A stretch of DNA of 64,000 nt from JAFGRR01 sp964563855. Lineage in GTDB: Bacteria > Planctomycetota > Phycisphaerae > UBA1845 > Fen-1342. The DNA lies in contig CAZLYU010000014.1 of assembly GCA_964563855.1 (NCBI GenBank), positions 1-64,000 on the forward strand. Direction: 5' to 3'. Every line of letters begins with the position of its first letter. Positions within the stretch are counted from its first letter, which is position 1. The notes beneath the pieces are model-generated. The model was not told where the DNA came from, did not search any database, and saw only the letters and a program-made list of their open reading frames with translations. The translations under genes and the position numbers were made by a program. Positions 17,836 through 26,819 of the stretch are shown piece by piece.

Positions 17836-19635
17836 GTGTCTCTGCCCTATCACGAGCGGACCTGCTATTGCGGGGAAGTGACCGCCGACCGCGTCGGCCA
17901 AACCGTCTTGCTGACGGGCTGGGTCGACAATCGTCGTGATCACGGCGGCATGGTGTTTGTCGATCTGCGCGACCGCTCGGGCATCGTGCAGGTGAAGTTC
18001 AATCCGGAGACCGATCCGGTCGCGCATGAGGAAGCCGGCAAGCTGCGTAGCGAGTTTTGCATCGCGGTGCGCGGCGATGTTGCGCCGCGTCCGAGCGACA
18101 TGACCAACCCGAAGCTGGCGACGGGCGAGATCGAGGTGAACGGACGCGAGCTCGAGATTCTCAGCAGCTCGCCGACGCCGGTCTTCGAGATCGACGACGA
18201 CATCGAGACCAACGACGAGACACGGCTGCGCTACCGATATCTCGACTTGCGTCGACCGAAGATGCAGCACGCGTTGCATATGCGTCACCGCATCGCCAAG
18301 TATTTGCGCGACTACTTCGACGAGAATGGCTTCTATGAGATCGAGACGCCGTTTCTGACGCGCAGCACGCCGGAGGGCGCCCGTGACTATCTGACGCCCT
18401 CGCGCGTGTTTCAGGGCAGCTTCTTCGCGCTGCCGCAATCGCCGCAGCTCTTCAAGCAGTTGCTGATGGTGAGCGGCTTCGATCGCTATTTCCAGATCGT
18501 GCGCTGCTTCCGCGATGAGGACTTGCGGGCGGACCGTCAGCCCGAGTTCACGCAGCTCGACGTCGAGATGTCGTTCGTACAACCCGACAGCGTGATGAAC
18601 ATGCTCGAAGGCTGCATGGTCGGCCTGATGCGCGAGATTCACGGCGTCGACATTCCGCGGCCGTTCCCGCACATCACCTACGCCGAGGCGCTGCGGACAT
18701 ATGGCGTCGACCGACCCGATACGCGCTATGACCTGCACATCACCGACATTAGCGAGGCGGCGAGAGCGACCGGCTTCAAGGTGTTCACCGGTGCGATTGA
18801 GCGCGGGGGCGTGGTGCGCTGCATCGCGCTGCCCGGGGGCGGCGACATGCCGCGCCGACAGCTCGATGCGCTCACCGAAGAAATGAAGGGCATCGGGGCC
18901 GGCGGGTTGCCGTGGGTGAAGGTGACTGAGGCCGACGGTCAGCCGGCGTTGGAAGGCGGCAGCGCGAAGTTCTTTCCGCCAGAGGTGGTGACGCAGATCC
19001 TCGGCGCGACCGGCGCGGGCCCCGGCGACCTGATCTTCTTCGCCGCCGACAGCGAAGCCAATGTCTGCAAGTATCTGGCGTGGCTGCGGGCGGTCGTGGC
19101 GGAGCGGCGTGGGCTGATTCCCGAGGGCCAGTGGAACTTCCTGTGGGTGGTCGACTTTCCGATGTTCGAGTTCTCGGCGGAAGACAAGCGGTGGTATGCG
19201 GTGCATCACCCGTTCACCGCGCCGCTCGATGAAGACGCGGCGCTGGTGACCGCGCAAGACGCCGGCCGCTGCCGTGCAAAGGCGTATGACCTGGTGCTCA
19301 ACGGCGTGGAGTTGGGCGGCGGCAGCATTCGTATTCACCGCAAAGAGGTGCAGCAGGCGGTGTTTCAAGTGCTCGGCGTCGACGATGCAGAGCAGAAGGA
19401 GAAATTCGGCTTCCTGCTCGACGCGTTGCAATATGGCGCGCCCCCGCACGGCGGCATTGCGCTGGGTCTCGACCGGCTGGTGATGCTGATGCTCAGGCTC
19501 GACAGCCTGCGCGACACGTTCAGCTTTCCGAAGAATCAGCGCGCGTTCTGCCCGCTCACGCAGGCGCCGGGAGAAGTCTCGCAGAAGCAGCTCGACGAGC
19601 TCGGTATTCGACTGGCGAAGCCGGCGGGGGCGTAG
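17836..19635 (+). CDS. aspS: aspartyl-tRNA synthetase
   Basis: This 599-residue class II synthetase charges tRNA-Asp in the cytoplasm. It has the N-terminal OB anticodon domain (VLLTGWVDNRRDHGGMVFVDLRD), class II motif 1, motif 2 (FRDEDLRADRQPEFTQLDVEMSF), the bacterial GAD insertion domain (about 290-420) and motif 3 (GLDRLVMLM), followed by the bacterial C-terminal extension. The start chosen is GTG at 17836, which has GAGGAG ten bases upstream; an in-frame start at 17785 adds residues not seen in the family. Whether it also charges tRNA-Asn cannot be told from this window. Confidence 0.96.
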   Translation: MSLPYHERTCYCGEVTADRVGQTVLLTGWVDNRRDHGGMVFVDLRDRSGIVQVKFNPETDPVAHEEAGKLRSEFCIAVRGDVAPRPSDMTNPKLATGEIEVNGRELEILSSSPTPVFEIDDDIETNDETRLRYRYLDLRRPKMQHALHMRHRIAKYLRDYFDENGFYEIETPFLTRSTPEGARDYLTPSRVFQGSFFALPQSPQLFKQLLMVSGFDRYFQIVRCFRDEDLRADRQPEFTQLDVEMSFVQPDSVMNMLEGCMVGLMREIHGVDIPRPFPHITYAEALRTYGVDRPDTRYDLHITDISEAARATGFKVFTGAIERGGVVRCIALPGGGDMPRRQLDALTEEMKGIGAGGLPWVKVTEADGQPALEGGSAKFFPPEVVTQILGATGAGPGDLIFFAADSEANVCKYLAWLRAVVAERRGLIPEGQWNFLWVVDFPMFEFSAEDKRWYAVHHPFTAPLDEDAALVTAQDAGRCRAKAYDLVLNGVELGGGSIRIHRKEVQQAVFQVLGVDDAEQKEKFGFLLDALQYGAPPHGGIALGLDRLVMLMLRLDSLRDTFSFPKNQRAFCPLTQAPGEVSQKQLDELGIRLAKPAGA

Positions 19636-19772
19636 ACCTCACGCAGGCCCGCTTGGCTTGCGGCCGCTGTGATACGTTCCGGCCTCTTACGGTCGGAGAC
19701 CTTCCTACTTGAGCGTCGGCGCGCCGCCCTGCTTTCAGCAAAGACTGGGGCAAGGTTTGGCGCGCCAGCCGA

Positions 19773-21332
19773 TCAACTGATCGACGGGATCCACTCTGCG
19801 CCGCTCCAGCCCACGGTGAATGCGACCGCGACGGCGATGGCGAGGACGAGGAAACCGTAGACGCTGGGGAAGGAGAGCCCCAAAAAGACAAACCCGGTCG
19901 CGACGGCGGCTTCGACGCCCTGTTCGATGTTGAACAAACGCTGTTCTTCCGCCGCGACGTCGTCGATGCTCATTTGGGCGACGCGGGAGGTCGCGTTGGC
20001 GGCCACTTGGTCATACGACGCGTTCGGGTTGCTGCCGAGTTCGTGCTCGACAATCTGATCAATCAACAGCTCACGCCGCTTCTCATCGATCGTTGTGCGC
20101 ATATGGGAAACGGTGGCGGTCTGCGCCAAGGCTTCGGCGTCGCGGATGGCGCGATCCTCCGCCTCCATCATTAACTGATTTTGTCGCGACATGCCCATCA
20201 CCGGTTGTTGCTCGACTTCGTTCTGATACTCCTCGGTGAGGCGCTCCTGCTCGAGTCGCTGGAAGACGAAGCGCAGCAGTTCGACTTCAGAGCGTTGATC
20301 CGCTTCCTGAGCCACGCGCTGGCGGGCGGCGGTCATTTCCTCGCGATAGCCTTCCTTGTCGCTCCACGCGTTGATGCCGCGCTTTTCGATCTGCACCGTT
20401 TCGACTTCCATGCGTCGATCGATGTACATGCCGCGTGCGTCGCGTCCGCGGTCGAGGCTGATCGCGGCCTCGAACGCCTGTTCGTCGGCAACCAACACCC
20501 CCGCGAGTGCGAGCTTCGCCGCGATGATGCCCGCAATGCACACCGCGCCGGAGAGCAGACCACCGGTGAAGTAGGTGCCGCGTGATCCGAGGGCCATTCC
20601 GCCGCCGACCAGGAACCCGACCACCGGGGCCAGTTCGACCAGTTCAAAGCCCATGAAGATGTAGCCGGCGCCGACCCACAGCGCAGCGCCGACGGCCGCG
20701 CCCACGCAGGCGACCAGGGTCCCGAGAATCAGCCGGCCGCCAGCGGAGGCGGCGCTCTTGTCGCGGAAGTTCATACCCAGGCCGAGCCCCCCTGCCGCTG
20801 CGGGACGAGCCTGGCGAGTGGTCGGAGCGCCGGCGGTGTCCGCGTCGGCGTGCACGCGGCCCGCAGCGATGAGCTGATGCCCGCAACTCAAACAGATGGC
20901 CGACCCAGGCCGCGTGGGTTTCTTGCACGCCGGGCAGGGTTCACCCTCGTCGACCGCTTCGCCACCCGCCAGACCGGCCAACAGATCCGGGCTTTCGGCG
21001 AAGGTGTAGACGTCGTCCTCAGGGGCGGCGTTTCCCGCATCCGGGTCGGGAATGGTCGTGGGTGCTTGGCAGTGGCGACAGCGGACGCGCTTTCCGGCTG
21101 CATTGGCCGGGGCCTTCATTTGCTTGCCGCAATCATTGCATGCAAACGCGACGTGTTCGGCCGCCGCCGCATGCTCCGCGGCGGGCTGGTCCGGCGCGTG
21201 GGCTTCGACGACAAACGCCTCGCCGCATTTGCGACACTTAACTTTGCGTCCGATGGCTTGGGCCGGGGCCTGGAAGCGGGCCCCACAGGCAGCACACTGC
21301 GTCGTGATTCGATCGGCAACCGACTCGGCCAT
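19773..21332 (-). CDS. membrane protein with three N-terminal zinc ribbons
   Basis: In this 519-residue protein, Cys13/Cys16/Cys33/Cys36 form the first C-x2-C...C-x2-C ribbon, FACNDC...RCRHC at about 68-95 forms the second, and EPCPAC...ICLSC at about 132-152 forms the third. A low-complexity linker leads to two to three hydrophobic segments at about 200-280 (LILGTLVACVGAAVGAALWVG and following), a long charged helical region with many Arg/Glu/Gln (about 290-470), and a final hydrophobic helix (FVFLGLSFPSVYGFLVLAIAV). The likely topology has ribbons and helical region on the cytoplasmic side. Function is unknown; such ribbon-membrane proteins are common in planctomycetes. It stands alone, convergent with aspS. 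Confidence 0.75.
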   Translation of the reverse strand: MAESVADRITTQCAACGARFQAPAQAIGRKVKCRKCGEAFVVEAHAPDQPAAEHAAAAEHVAFACNDCGKQMKAPANAAGKRVRCRHCQAPTTIPDPDAGNAAPEDDVYTFAESPDLLAGLAGGEAVDEGEPCPACKKPTRPGSAICLSCGHQLIAAGRVHADADTAGAPTTRQARPAAAGGLGLGMNFRDKSAASAGGRLILGTLVACVGAAVGAALWVGAGYIFMGFELVELAPVVGFLVGGGMALGSRGTYFTGGLLSGAVCIAGIIAAKLALAGVLVADEQAFEAAISLDRGRDARGMYIDRRMEVETVQIEKRGINAWSDKEGYREEMTAARQRVAQEADQRSEVELLRFVFQRLEQERLTEEYQNEVEQQPVMGMSRQNQLMMEAEDRAIRDAEALAQTATVSHMRTTIDEKRRELLIDQIVEHELGSNPNASYDQVAANATSRVAQMSIDDVAAEEQRLFNIEQGVEAAVATGFVFLGLSFPSVYGFLVLAIAVAVAFTVGWSGAEWIPSIS

Positions 21333-21662
21333 CGCGCACCCTCCGCGACCACGTCACCCGCGTCACACGTCCCCCCCCCACTGTACAAAAAATGCGTAGC
21401 GCGGCCCACGCCGATTCTGACGCGTGTCGCGCGTGGGGCTGCGCGTCTAGTCCCTCCCTCGTTGAACTCACCGACACGCGATGTAGCCTTCTTAAGCACC
21501 ATTTTTGTTGCATAATCCAGCAATCGCTGCGCTTGTGGTGATCGTTTTGATCGACTTTTGACGGCAACGGGCGCTGGGGCTTGCTCAAGTCCACTCGGGT
21601 TTGGAACGATTCCACGAGATGGTTCCGGCTGAACCGGATTTGAACCCGGCAGGTAACGCTCT
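21333..21662. other. divergent intergenic region, no gene seen
   Basis: These 330 bases separate the start of the zinc-ribbon gene from the start of the small membrane-protein gene, so both promoters should be here. The stretch near 21485-21545 is AT-richer than its surroundings and contains GCATAAT, but no matching -35 box at proper spacing is visible. I see no open frame or RNA gene that I can support. Confidence 0.4.
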
Positions 21663-22280
21663 ATGGCCGTGCAGCAGTACGTCTTTCAATGGATCACGAC
21701 CCAACCCGGCATTACCGGGCTCGCGATTTTCGGGGTCGGATTTATCTACGCCTTTCACGGGGTCCGCTTTCACCGAGCACTCGTCGGCCTCTCTTGCGCC
21801 GCCTGTGGCTGGTTTGTCGGACTACTGATGGCGCACGGCGTGGGGCTCGACTTGCTGCCGTGTGCGGCGGGCTGCGCGGCGGGGGCGGCGTTCGTCAGCA
21901 CGCGGTTCGAGTTTTCGGCGCTCACGGCTTCCGCCGCGTTTGTGTGGGGCGTGCTGGGCATGTATCTGACGCAGCAGTTCGCCCTGCCGCAGGAATGGGC
22001 GTTGATCTATGGGGCTGTCGCGGGGCTGCTAGGGCTGATGCTCACGATTTTGAGTACGCGCACGATGACCGTGGTGACGCTCACGATGCAGGGGGTGGTG
22101 CTGATGCTGGTGGGCCTGGTCGGGTTCGCTGCGACGGTCGCGCCTGACTTGTGTGCGACCTTCCGGACGATGTCGACGTCATTTGCGTTGTTGGCGCCGA
22201 TTGTGCTGAGCGTACTTTTCGCGACCGCGTATTCGTACCACATCATGCAGGTTGACGGGGAGACCCGCGTGGCGGGTTGA
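21663..22280 (+). CDS. small polytopic membrane protein, function unknown
   Basis: This 205-residue protein is almost entirely hydrophobic, with about six or seven membrane segments (for example GLAIFGVGFIYAFHG, ALIYGAVAGLLGLMLTIL, FALLAPIVLSVLFATAYS). Paired Cys (SCAACGWF and PCAAGCAAG) lie in the second and third segments. There is only a short polar C-terminus (VDGETRVAG). Overall hydropathy resembles DUF4203/TMEM198-like proteins, but I do not claim that family. The start ATG has only a weak AGG upstream. It has no operon partner: the next gene converges. Confidence 0.65.
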   Translation: MAVQQYVFQWITTQPGITGLAIFGVGFIYAFHGVRFHRALVGLSCAACGWFVGLLMAHGVGLDLLPCAAGCAAGAAFVSTRFEFSALTASAAFVWGVLGMYLTQQFALPQEWALIYGAVAGLLGLMLTILSTRTMTVVTLTMQGVVLMLVGLVGFAATVAPDLCATFRTMSTSFALLAPIVLSVLFATAYSYHIMQVDGETRVAG

Positions 22281-22400
22281 GCGTGGACGCGCGTTGGGGG
22301 GCGTGTTCGTGCATCGGTCGCATTGGACGCCGGGCAGCGGTGCACGACGCGACACGCGGCCTTCGATCCGTCAGGGCTACGTCGCGCGAAACGCTTCAGG

Positions 22401-23663
22401 TCAGGCTCTGACGGCCAACTCGCGCGGTCCTAGCGTTGCGACGCACAGTTGGTCGAGCGGCAGGCTGCGAGCTCGTTCGAGCACCTGCGCGCGGGTCACG
22501 CGTTTGATTGCGGCGATCTGCGCCGCGAGCGGTCTGGGGTGTCCAAAGTGAAACAGGTCGTCGCTGATGGCTGCGGCGCGGGCGCGGGTCAGGTCGTCTT
22601 CGGTCTCGCGGTGCGCAATGAGCTGGTTCTGCGAGCGTTCGACCTCGTCGTCGGTCACGTCGCGCCCGAGGCGCTTTAGCTCGCGCAGCAGGGTGTCGAA
22701 CGTCTGGTCGCAACGTTCGGGGGTGGTGCTGGCGCCGAGGTGGATCACGCCGCAGCCGCGCATCTGTTCGTGCCAGGCGCCGACCCAGTACACCAGTCCC
22801 TGCTTTTCGCGAACTTCGGTGAACAGTCGACCGCTCATTCCGCCGGACAAAACGCTGAGCATGACCTTTTCGACGGCGAACTGTTCGTCATCGCGCGGGA
22901 GCCCGGGGAGCGTCATGGCGATGTACTGCTGCTTGAGGTCTTTTGGCACGTGCAGACGACGCGGGGCGATGTCGCGGGTCACGATGTCGCGCCCGGCGCG
23001 ATCGGCGCTGCCGAGCCCGGAGAACGCGGCGTCGAGCGCGTCGGTGAGCCGCTCGGCGTCGATCGGTCCGGCTGCGGCGACCTGCATGCGCCCGGTTTGA
23101 TACATCTTGCGCCAGTGGTCGACGAGTACGTCGCGCGTGAGCTGAGGCAGCGAGTCGGCCTCGCCGTCGGGATCGCGGCCCCACTGGTCGCCGAGCGTGA
23201 GGCGTTGGGTGTGTCGGCGGAGGAGGGCTTGCGGCTCGTCTTCGAGGTGGGTGAGATCTTGCCGGGCGAGATCGACGGCGACGCGGCAGGCGTCTTCGGG
23301 GAAGGTGGGTCGGCGGATCAACTCGGCCAGCAGGTCGATGGCTTCGGAGAGCGCTTCTGGCAGGCAGAGGACGCGCAGCAGCGAGGTTTGGCGGCCGGTG
23401 GCGGTGCTGAGGTTGCCGCCCATGTGATCGAACGCGTTCGCGATGCCGCGGCCGTCGTAGCGCTCAGTCCCTTTGGACAGGAGCGACTCGACGAGGCTGC
23501 AGGCGCCGGTGTGCTCGGGGGCCTCGAGCGCGAGTCCGCCGAGGAATCGGAGTGCGAGCGTGACGGTTCGCCGACCCGGCAGGGACTCGACCCCTAACTC
23601 AGCGCCGCAGGGCAGGGTTTGGTGCACCATGTTTCGCTCGTGGGTTGCGGTGGCGGCGGGCAT
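22401..23663 (-). CDS. M16-family peptidase homologue lacking the zinc motif
   Basis: This 420-residue protein has the two-domain M16B plan (pitrilysin/MPP/YmxG type). At the place of the inverted zinc motif HxxEH it reads S56-L-V-E59-S60 inside GACSLVESLLSKGT, so both zinc-ligand His are lost while the Glu remains. The C-terminal half keeps the family's GGMSGRLFTEVREKQGLVYWV segment with the Arg/Tyr pair. It is therefore probably a non-catalytic subunit or chaperone-like partner of an active M16 protein encoded elsewhere; no active partner is adjacent. There is no signal peptide. A second in-frame Met at residue 12 is also possible as start. Confidence 0.88.
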   Translation of the reverse strand: MPAATATHERNMVHQTLPCGAELGVESLPGRRTVTLALRFLGGLALEAPEHTGACSLVESLLSKGTERYDGRGIANAFDHMGGNLSTATGRQTSLLRVLCLPEALSEAIDLLAELIRRPTFPEDACRVAVDLARQDLTHLEDEPQALLRRHTQRLTLGDQWGRDPDGEADSLPQLTRDVLVDHWRKMYQTGRMQVAAAGPIDAERLTDALDAAFSGLGSADRAGRDIVTRDIAPRRLHVPKDLKQQYIAMTLPGLPRDDEQFAVEKVMLSVLSGGMSGRLFTEVREKQGLVYWVGAWHEQMRGCGVIHLGASTTPERCDQTFDTLLRELKRLGRDVTDDEVERSQNQLIAHRETEDDLTRARAAAISDDLFHFGHPRPLAAQIAAIKRVTRAQVLERARSLPLDQLCVATLGPRELAVRA

Positions 23664-24081
23664 GGGGAGGGCTCCTGTTGATCGCTGCGGTTCGCGGTAA
23701 CGGCGTCTGCGACGTTATCGCATGGTAGGGTCGGCGGCGGTCGGCCGCTCGATCGGCTGGCCGCTTGCCGCTGGCGATCATGGTTGATGTTGCGGTTTGG
23801 ATGCGCATGGCGGCGCGGCTTCAGTTTCATTGTTGCCGAACGCGGTAGGCGGGTTGACGCGTTCTGGCGTTTTGGGTTTACTAGCAAGACTCCGGTCGGC
23901 GTCGCGACTGGAGGACTCGCTCGTTCGCAAGGAGCGTGTGAGCAGCGGCTCACGGTGGGACGTCTGGCACGCGGCAGACGGCTCAGGCTTCCGGACGGGT
24001 CTTCGCCCGCGCTAACCGAACGCATTGGCGGCGCCGAAAACGACAAACCGCTGGTCTTTTCCAGCGACCGGGTCGTCAGTT
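23664..24081 (+). other. non-coding region upstream of tRNA-Gln with promoter and tandem hairpins
   Basis: No credible protein gene is seen in these 418 bases. A sigma70-like promoter (TTGACG at 23854-23859, 17-base spacer, TTTACT at 23877-23882) is followed by four consecutive stems: CGCTC/GAGCG (23918-23936), GTGAGC/GCTCAC (23938-23953), CGTCTG/CAGACG (23961-23980) and CGGG/CCCG (23996-24009). A further CGCTGG/CCAGCG stem (24049-24066) lies 15 bases before the tRNA. This may be a long tRNA leader or a separate small structured RNA; no known family was recognised. Confidence 0.35.
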
Positions 24082-24152
24082 TACCCGGTGGTGTAATGGT
24101 AACACACCAGGTTTTGGTCCTGGTATTCCTGGTTCGAGTCCAGGCCGGGTAG
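24082..24152 (+). tRNA. tRNA-Gln (anticodon TTG)
   Basis: This is a 71-base cloverleaf. The acceptor stem TACCCGG/CCGGGTA is perfect, with discriminator G at 24152. The D arm is at 24091-24105, the anticodon stem CCAGG/CCTGG with loop TTTTGGT places TTG at 24114-24116 (reads CAA, and CAG by wobble), the variable loop is four bases, and the T arm is CCTGG/CCAGG with loop TTCGAGT. The 3' CCA is not encoded. It sits directly before the glmU-like gene. Confidence 0.97.
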
Positions 24153-24233
24153 CTACCGTCGCCAGCGTCACGCGGCCGTTCGCGCGCCGCTTGGCGCCGG
24201 TGTGGATGGCGTTTGGCCGCAGGAGTGCTTGCA

Positions 24234-25196
24234 TTGAGCGATCCACGCATCGGCGCCGTGATCATGGCTGCGGGCAAGGGCACGCGGCTGAAGACCGAGT
24301 TGCCGAAGGTGCTGCACGAGGTGTGCGGGCGGCCGATGCTGGCGTATGTGTTCGATGCGTGCCGGGCGGCGGGTGTGCGTGAATGCGTGGGGGTGGTCGG
24401 CTACAAGCAGGAACTGGTGCGTGAGGCGTTCGCCAACGCGGCCGACATCGCCTGGATCGAGCAAAACCCGCAACAAGGCACCGGTCATGCGGTGAGGGTT
24501 TGTCGCGACCACATCGCGAACCGGTTTGACCACGTGTTGGTGTTGTGCGGCGACGGTCCGCTCGTGCGTCCTGAGACGCTCAAGGCGCAGATCGAGCAGC
24601 ACATTGCGGCCGACGCCGTCATCACGCTGGCGACGGCGATCATTGACGATCCGAGCGGCTACGGGCGCATTCATCGCGACGCGGACGGGAAGCTGCTAGG
24701 CATTGTCGAGCAATCGAACTGCACGGCGGACCAGCTCGAGATCCGCGAGATCAACCCGAGCATGTATTGCTTTCGCGCGGCTGAATTGCTGACGATGCTC
24801 GACGCGCTGCAGCCGCAACCGCCGAAAGACGAGTACTACATCACCGACACGCTGGCGATGGCGTTGGAGCGCAACTGGCGGGTGCAGGCGATCACCGCGA
24901 TGCCGCCGGAAGACATCTTCAGCATCAACACGCGGCGTGACTTGGCGCTGGTGAACGGCGTGATGCGCGACCGGGTGTTGGGCAAGCTGATGGATGGCGG
25001 GGTGACGATCGTCGACCCGGCGAGCACGTGGATCGACGACCGCGCGACGATCGGGCAAGACACGATCATTTATCCGTTCACAGCGATCACCGGTCCGGCG
25101 CAGATTGGCGTGAATTGCCGCATTGGACCGAACATCACGCTGGGCGGGGACCAACGGGTGGATGACAACGCGGTGCTCGTCGGGGGCGCCGCATGA
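24234..25196 (+). CDS. GlmU-like UDP-GlcNAc pyrophosphorylase with truncated hexapeptide domain
   Basis: This nucleotidyltransferase joins UTP and GlcNAc-1-P to make UDP-GlcNAc for peptidoglycan and LPS. Visible are the nucleotide loop (AAGKGTRLKTELPKVLHEVCGRP), the QQGTGHA motif, the metal region GDGPL, GYGRI and the N-in-EINPSMYCF segment. After about residue 225 only a few left-handed beta-helix repeats follow, and the protein ends at 320, about 130 residues short of bifunctional GlmU, so the acetyltransferase site is missing. The TTG at 24234 is chosen because AGGAG lies eight bases upstream; another in-frame TTG at 24213 lacks that spacing. It overlaps prs by four bases. Confidence 0.87.
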   Translation: MSDPRIGAVIMAAGKGTRLKTELPKVLHEVCGRPMLAYVFDACRAAGVRECVGVVGYKQELVREAFANAADIAWIEQNPQQGTGHAVRVCRDHIANRFDHVLVLCGDGPLVRPETLKAQIEQHIAADAVITLATAIIDDPSGYGRIHRDADGKLLGIVEQSNCTADQLEIREINPSMYCFRAAELLTMLDALQPQPPKDEYYITDTLAMALERNWRVQAITAMPPEDIFSINTRRDLALVNGVMRDRVLGKLMDGGVTIVDPASTWIDDRATIGQDTIIYPFTAITGPAQIGVNCRIGPNITLGGDQRVDDNAVLVGGAA

Positions 25197-26134
25197 CGAA
25201 CTTGCGCGTGTTCACCGGCAGCAGCAACCCGGCGCTGGCGTCGAAGATCGCCGAGTATCTGGGATTGCCGCTGGGGCGCGCTCAGGTCGAGAAGTTCCCG
25301 GATAGTGAAACGTCGTTGAAGCTGCACGAAGACGTGCGCGGCCGCGACGTGTTCATCATTCAGTCGACATGCGACCCGGTGAACCATCATCTGATGGAAT
25401 TGCTGGTGTTTATCGACTGTGTGCGGCGGGCGTCGGCGCAGCGGATCACCGCGGTGCTCCCCTACTTCGGGTACGCGCGACAGGATCGCAAAGACGAAGG
25501 CCGGGTGCCGATTACGGCGAAGCTGGTGGCGAACCTGTTGACGACGGCGGGGGCGAATCGGGTGCTGACGTGCGATCTGCACGCGGCGCAGATTCAGGGG
25601 TTCTTCGACATTCCGGTGGACAATTTGTCGGCCGAGCCGGTGATTACGACGTTTTTCACGTCGCTGGATGCGGGACCGATTGTGCTGGTGAGCCCCGACG
25701 TGGGCAACATCAAGCGCGCTCGGGTGTATGCGGAACGGCTGAATGGCGAGCTTGCGATCATCGACAAGCGGCGCACGAGCGGGTCGGAAACGATCATGCA
25801 ACACATGATTGGGAGCGTGGAAGGGCGCACGGTGCTGATGGTCGACGACATCATTGCGACCGCGGGTACGGTGCGTCAGGCGGCGGATGTCGTGCGACAG
25901 TACGGCGCGAAGCGGGTGATCGTGGCGGCGACGCACGCGGTGCTCGCCGGACCGGCGCTGGAGCGGTTGGCGGCGGAATCGATCGAGGCGGTGGCGGTGA
26001 GCGACACGATTCCGCTGCAACCCGCCGCCGAGGAGATGACGAAACTCAAGGTGCTGACGGTGAGCGAGCTGCTCGGCGAAGCGATTCGCCGCATTCATCG
26101 CAATGAGTCGGTCAGCAGTCTGTTTATCCAGTGA
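25193..26134 (+). CDS. prs: ribose-phosphate pyrophosphokinase
   Basis: This enzyme makes PRPP from ribose 5-phosphate and ATP for nucleotide, His and Trp synthesis. The 313-residue protein has the class I layout: the N-terminal half with the flexible-loop region YARQDRK, the CDLHAAQIQGFFDIP segment with the catalytic/metal His, and the C-terminal PRPP-binding loop VDDIIATAGT. That loop has Ala where most class I enzymes have Asp (DDMIDTAGT); the leading Asp-Asp pair is intact, so activity is still expected. It begins inside the stop of the glmU-like gene (ATGA), as in the common glmU-prs order. Confidence 0.96.
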   Translation: MTNLRVFTGSSNPALASKIAEYLGLPLGRAQVEKFPDSETSLKLHEDVRGRDVFIIQSTCDPVNHHLMELLVFIDCVRRASAQRITAVLPYFGYARQDRKDEGRVPITAKLVANLLTTAGANRVLTCDLHAAQIQGFFDIPVDNLSAEPVITTFFTSLDAGPIVLVSPDVGNIKRARVYAERLNGELAIIDKRRTSGSETIMQHMIGSVEGRTVLMVDDIIATAGTVRQAADVVRQYGAKRVIVAATHAVLAGPALERLAAESIEAVAVSDTIPLQPAAEEMTKLKVLTVSELLGEAIRRIHRNESVSSLFIQ

Positions 26135-26177
26135 TTGGGCGCCGTCCCGAAAGGGTTGCGGCCGAGGAGCGAGTCTG

Positions 26178-26819
26178 ATGGAGACGCAAACAGTCAAAGG
26201 TCAGTCGCGTGAGCCTGGCGGGCGGCATGCGAACGAGCGGTTGCGGCGCGGCGGGCTGGTTCCGGCCGTTTTGTACGGTCACGGCGAAGCGCCGGAGACG
26301 CTGGCGCTGGACCGGCATGATCTGGAGATGGTGCTGAGCCACGCGGCGCACATCGTCAACGTCGAGCGCGACGGCGGCACCCACTCGTATCTGATCAAAG
26401 ATCTGCAGTATGACCACCTGGGTGTGGAGTTGCTGCACGTCGATTTGATGCGGGTGGATCTGCAAGAGGAGGTGCGGGTGACAGTCGCGGTGGAGCCGAA
26501 GGGCGAGCCGAAGGGCGTCCGCGAGGGCGGTGTGTTCCAGCTCATGCTGAACGATATCGAACTCGAAGGTCCGATGCAGGCGATCCCCGATGTACTGCGG
26601 GTGAGCGTCGAGAACATCGAGCTTGGCGGGAACCTGCGCGTGCGTGAGCTTACGCTGCCGGCAGGGGTCAAGTCGATGCACGATGACGATGACGTGGTTG
26701 CGACGGTGAAGGCGGTGGTCGAGCGGGAAGCCGAGGAAGACGAGGCCGTTGAAGGCGAAGGCGGGGCCGAGCCCGAGGTGATCTCGCGCGGCAAGGCCGA
26801 CGAGGACGAGGAGTCGTGA
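26178..26819 (+). CDS. rplY: ribosomal protein bL25 (Ctc form)
   Basis: This is a 5S rRNA-binding protein of the large subunit in its two-domain Ctc form. The N-terminal 5S-binding domain (LRRGGLVPAVLYGHGE) is followed by a beta C-terminal domain (about 95-185) and an acidic tail of about 30 residues. The ATG at 26178 has GAGGAG eight bases upstream and gives 213 residues, normal for the long form. The position between prs and pth is a widely conserved gene order. The downstream gene starts one base after the stop, so the two are translationally coupled. Confidence 0.95.
   Translation: METQTVKGQSREPGGRHANERLRRGGLVPAVLYGHGEAPETLALDRHDLEMVLSHAAHIVNVERDGGTHSYLIKDLQYDHLGVELLHVDLMRVDLQEEVRVTVAVEPKGEPKGVREGGVFQLMLNDIELEGPMQAIPDVLRVSVENIELGGNLRVRELTLPAGVKSMHDDDDVVATVKAVVEREAEEDEAVEGEGGAEPEVISRGKADEDEES

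Noticed and set aside
17608..19449. Minus-strand open frame of 613 codons opposite aspS
   Set aside because: Antisense shadow of aspS with His/Arg-rich composition.
23594..24283. Minus-strand frame crossing the tRNA region
   Set aside because: It reads antisense through tRNA-Gln and gives the familiar spurious TRTRNTRTKTW-type peptide; the tRNA explains the sequence.
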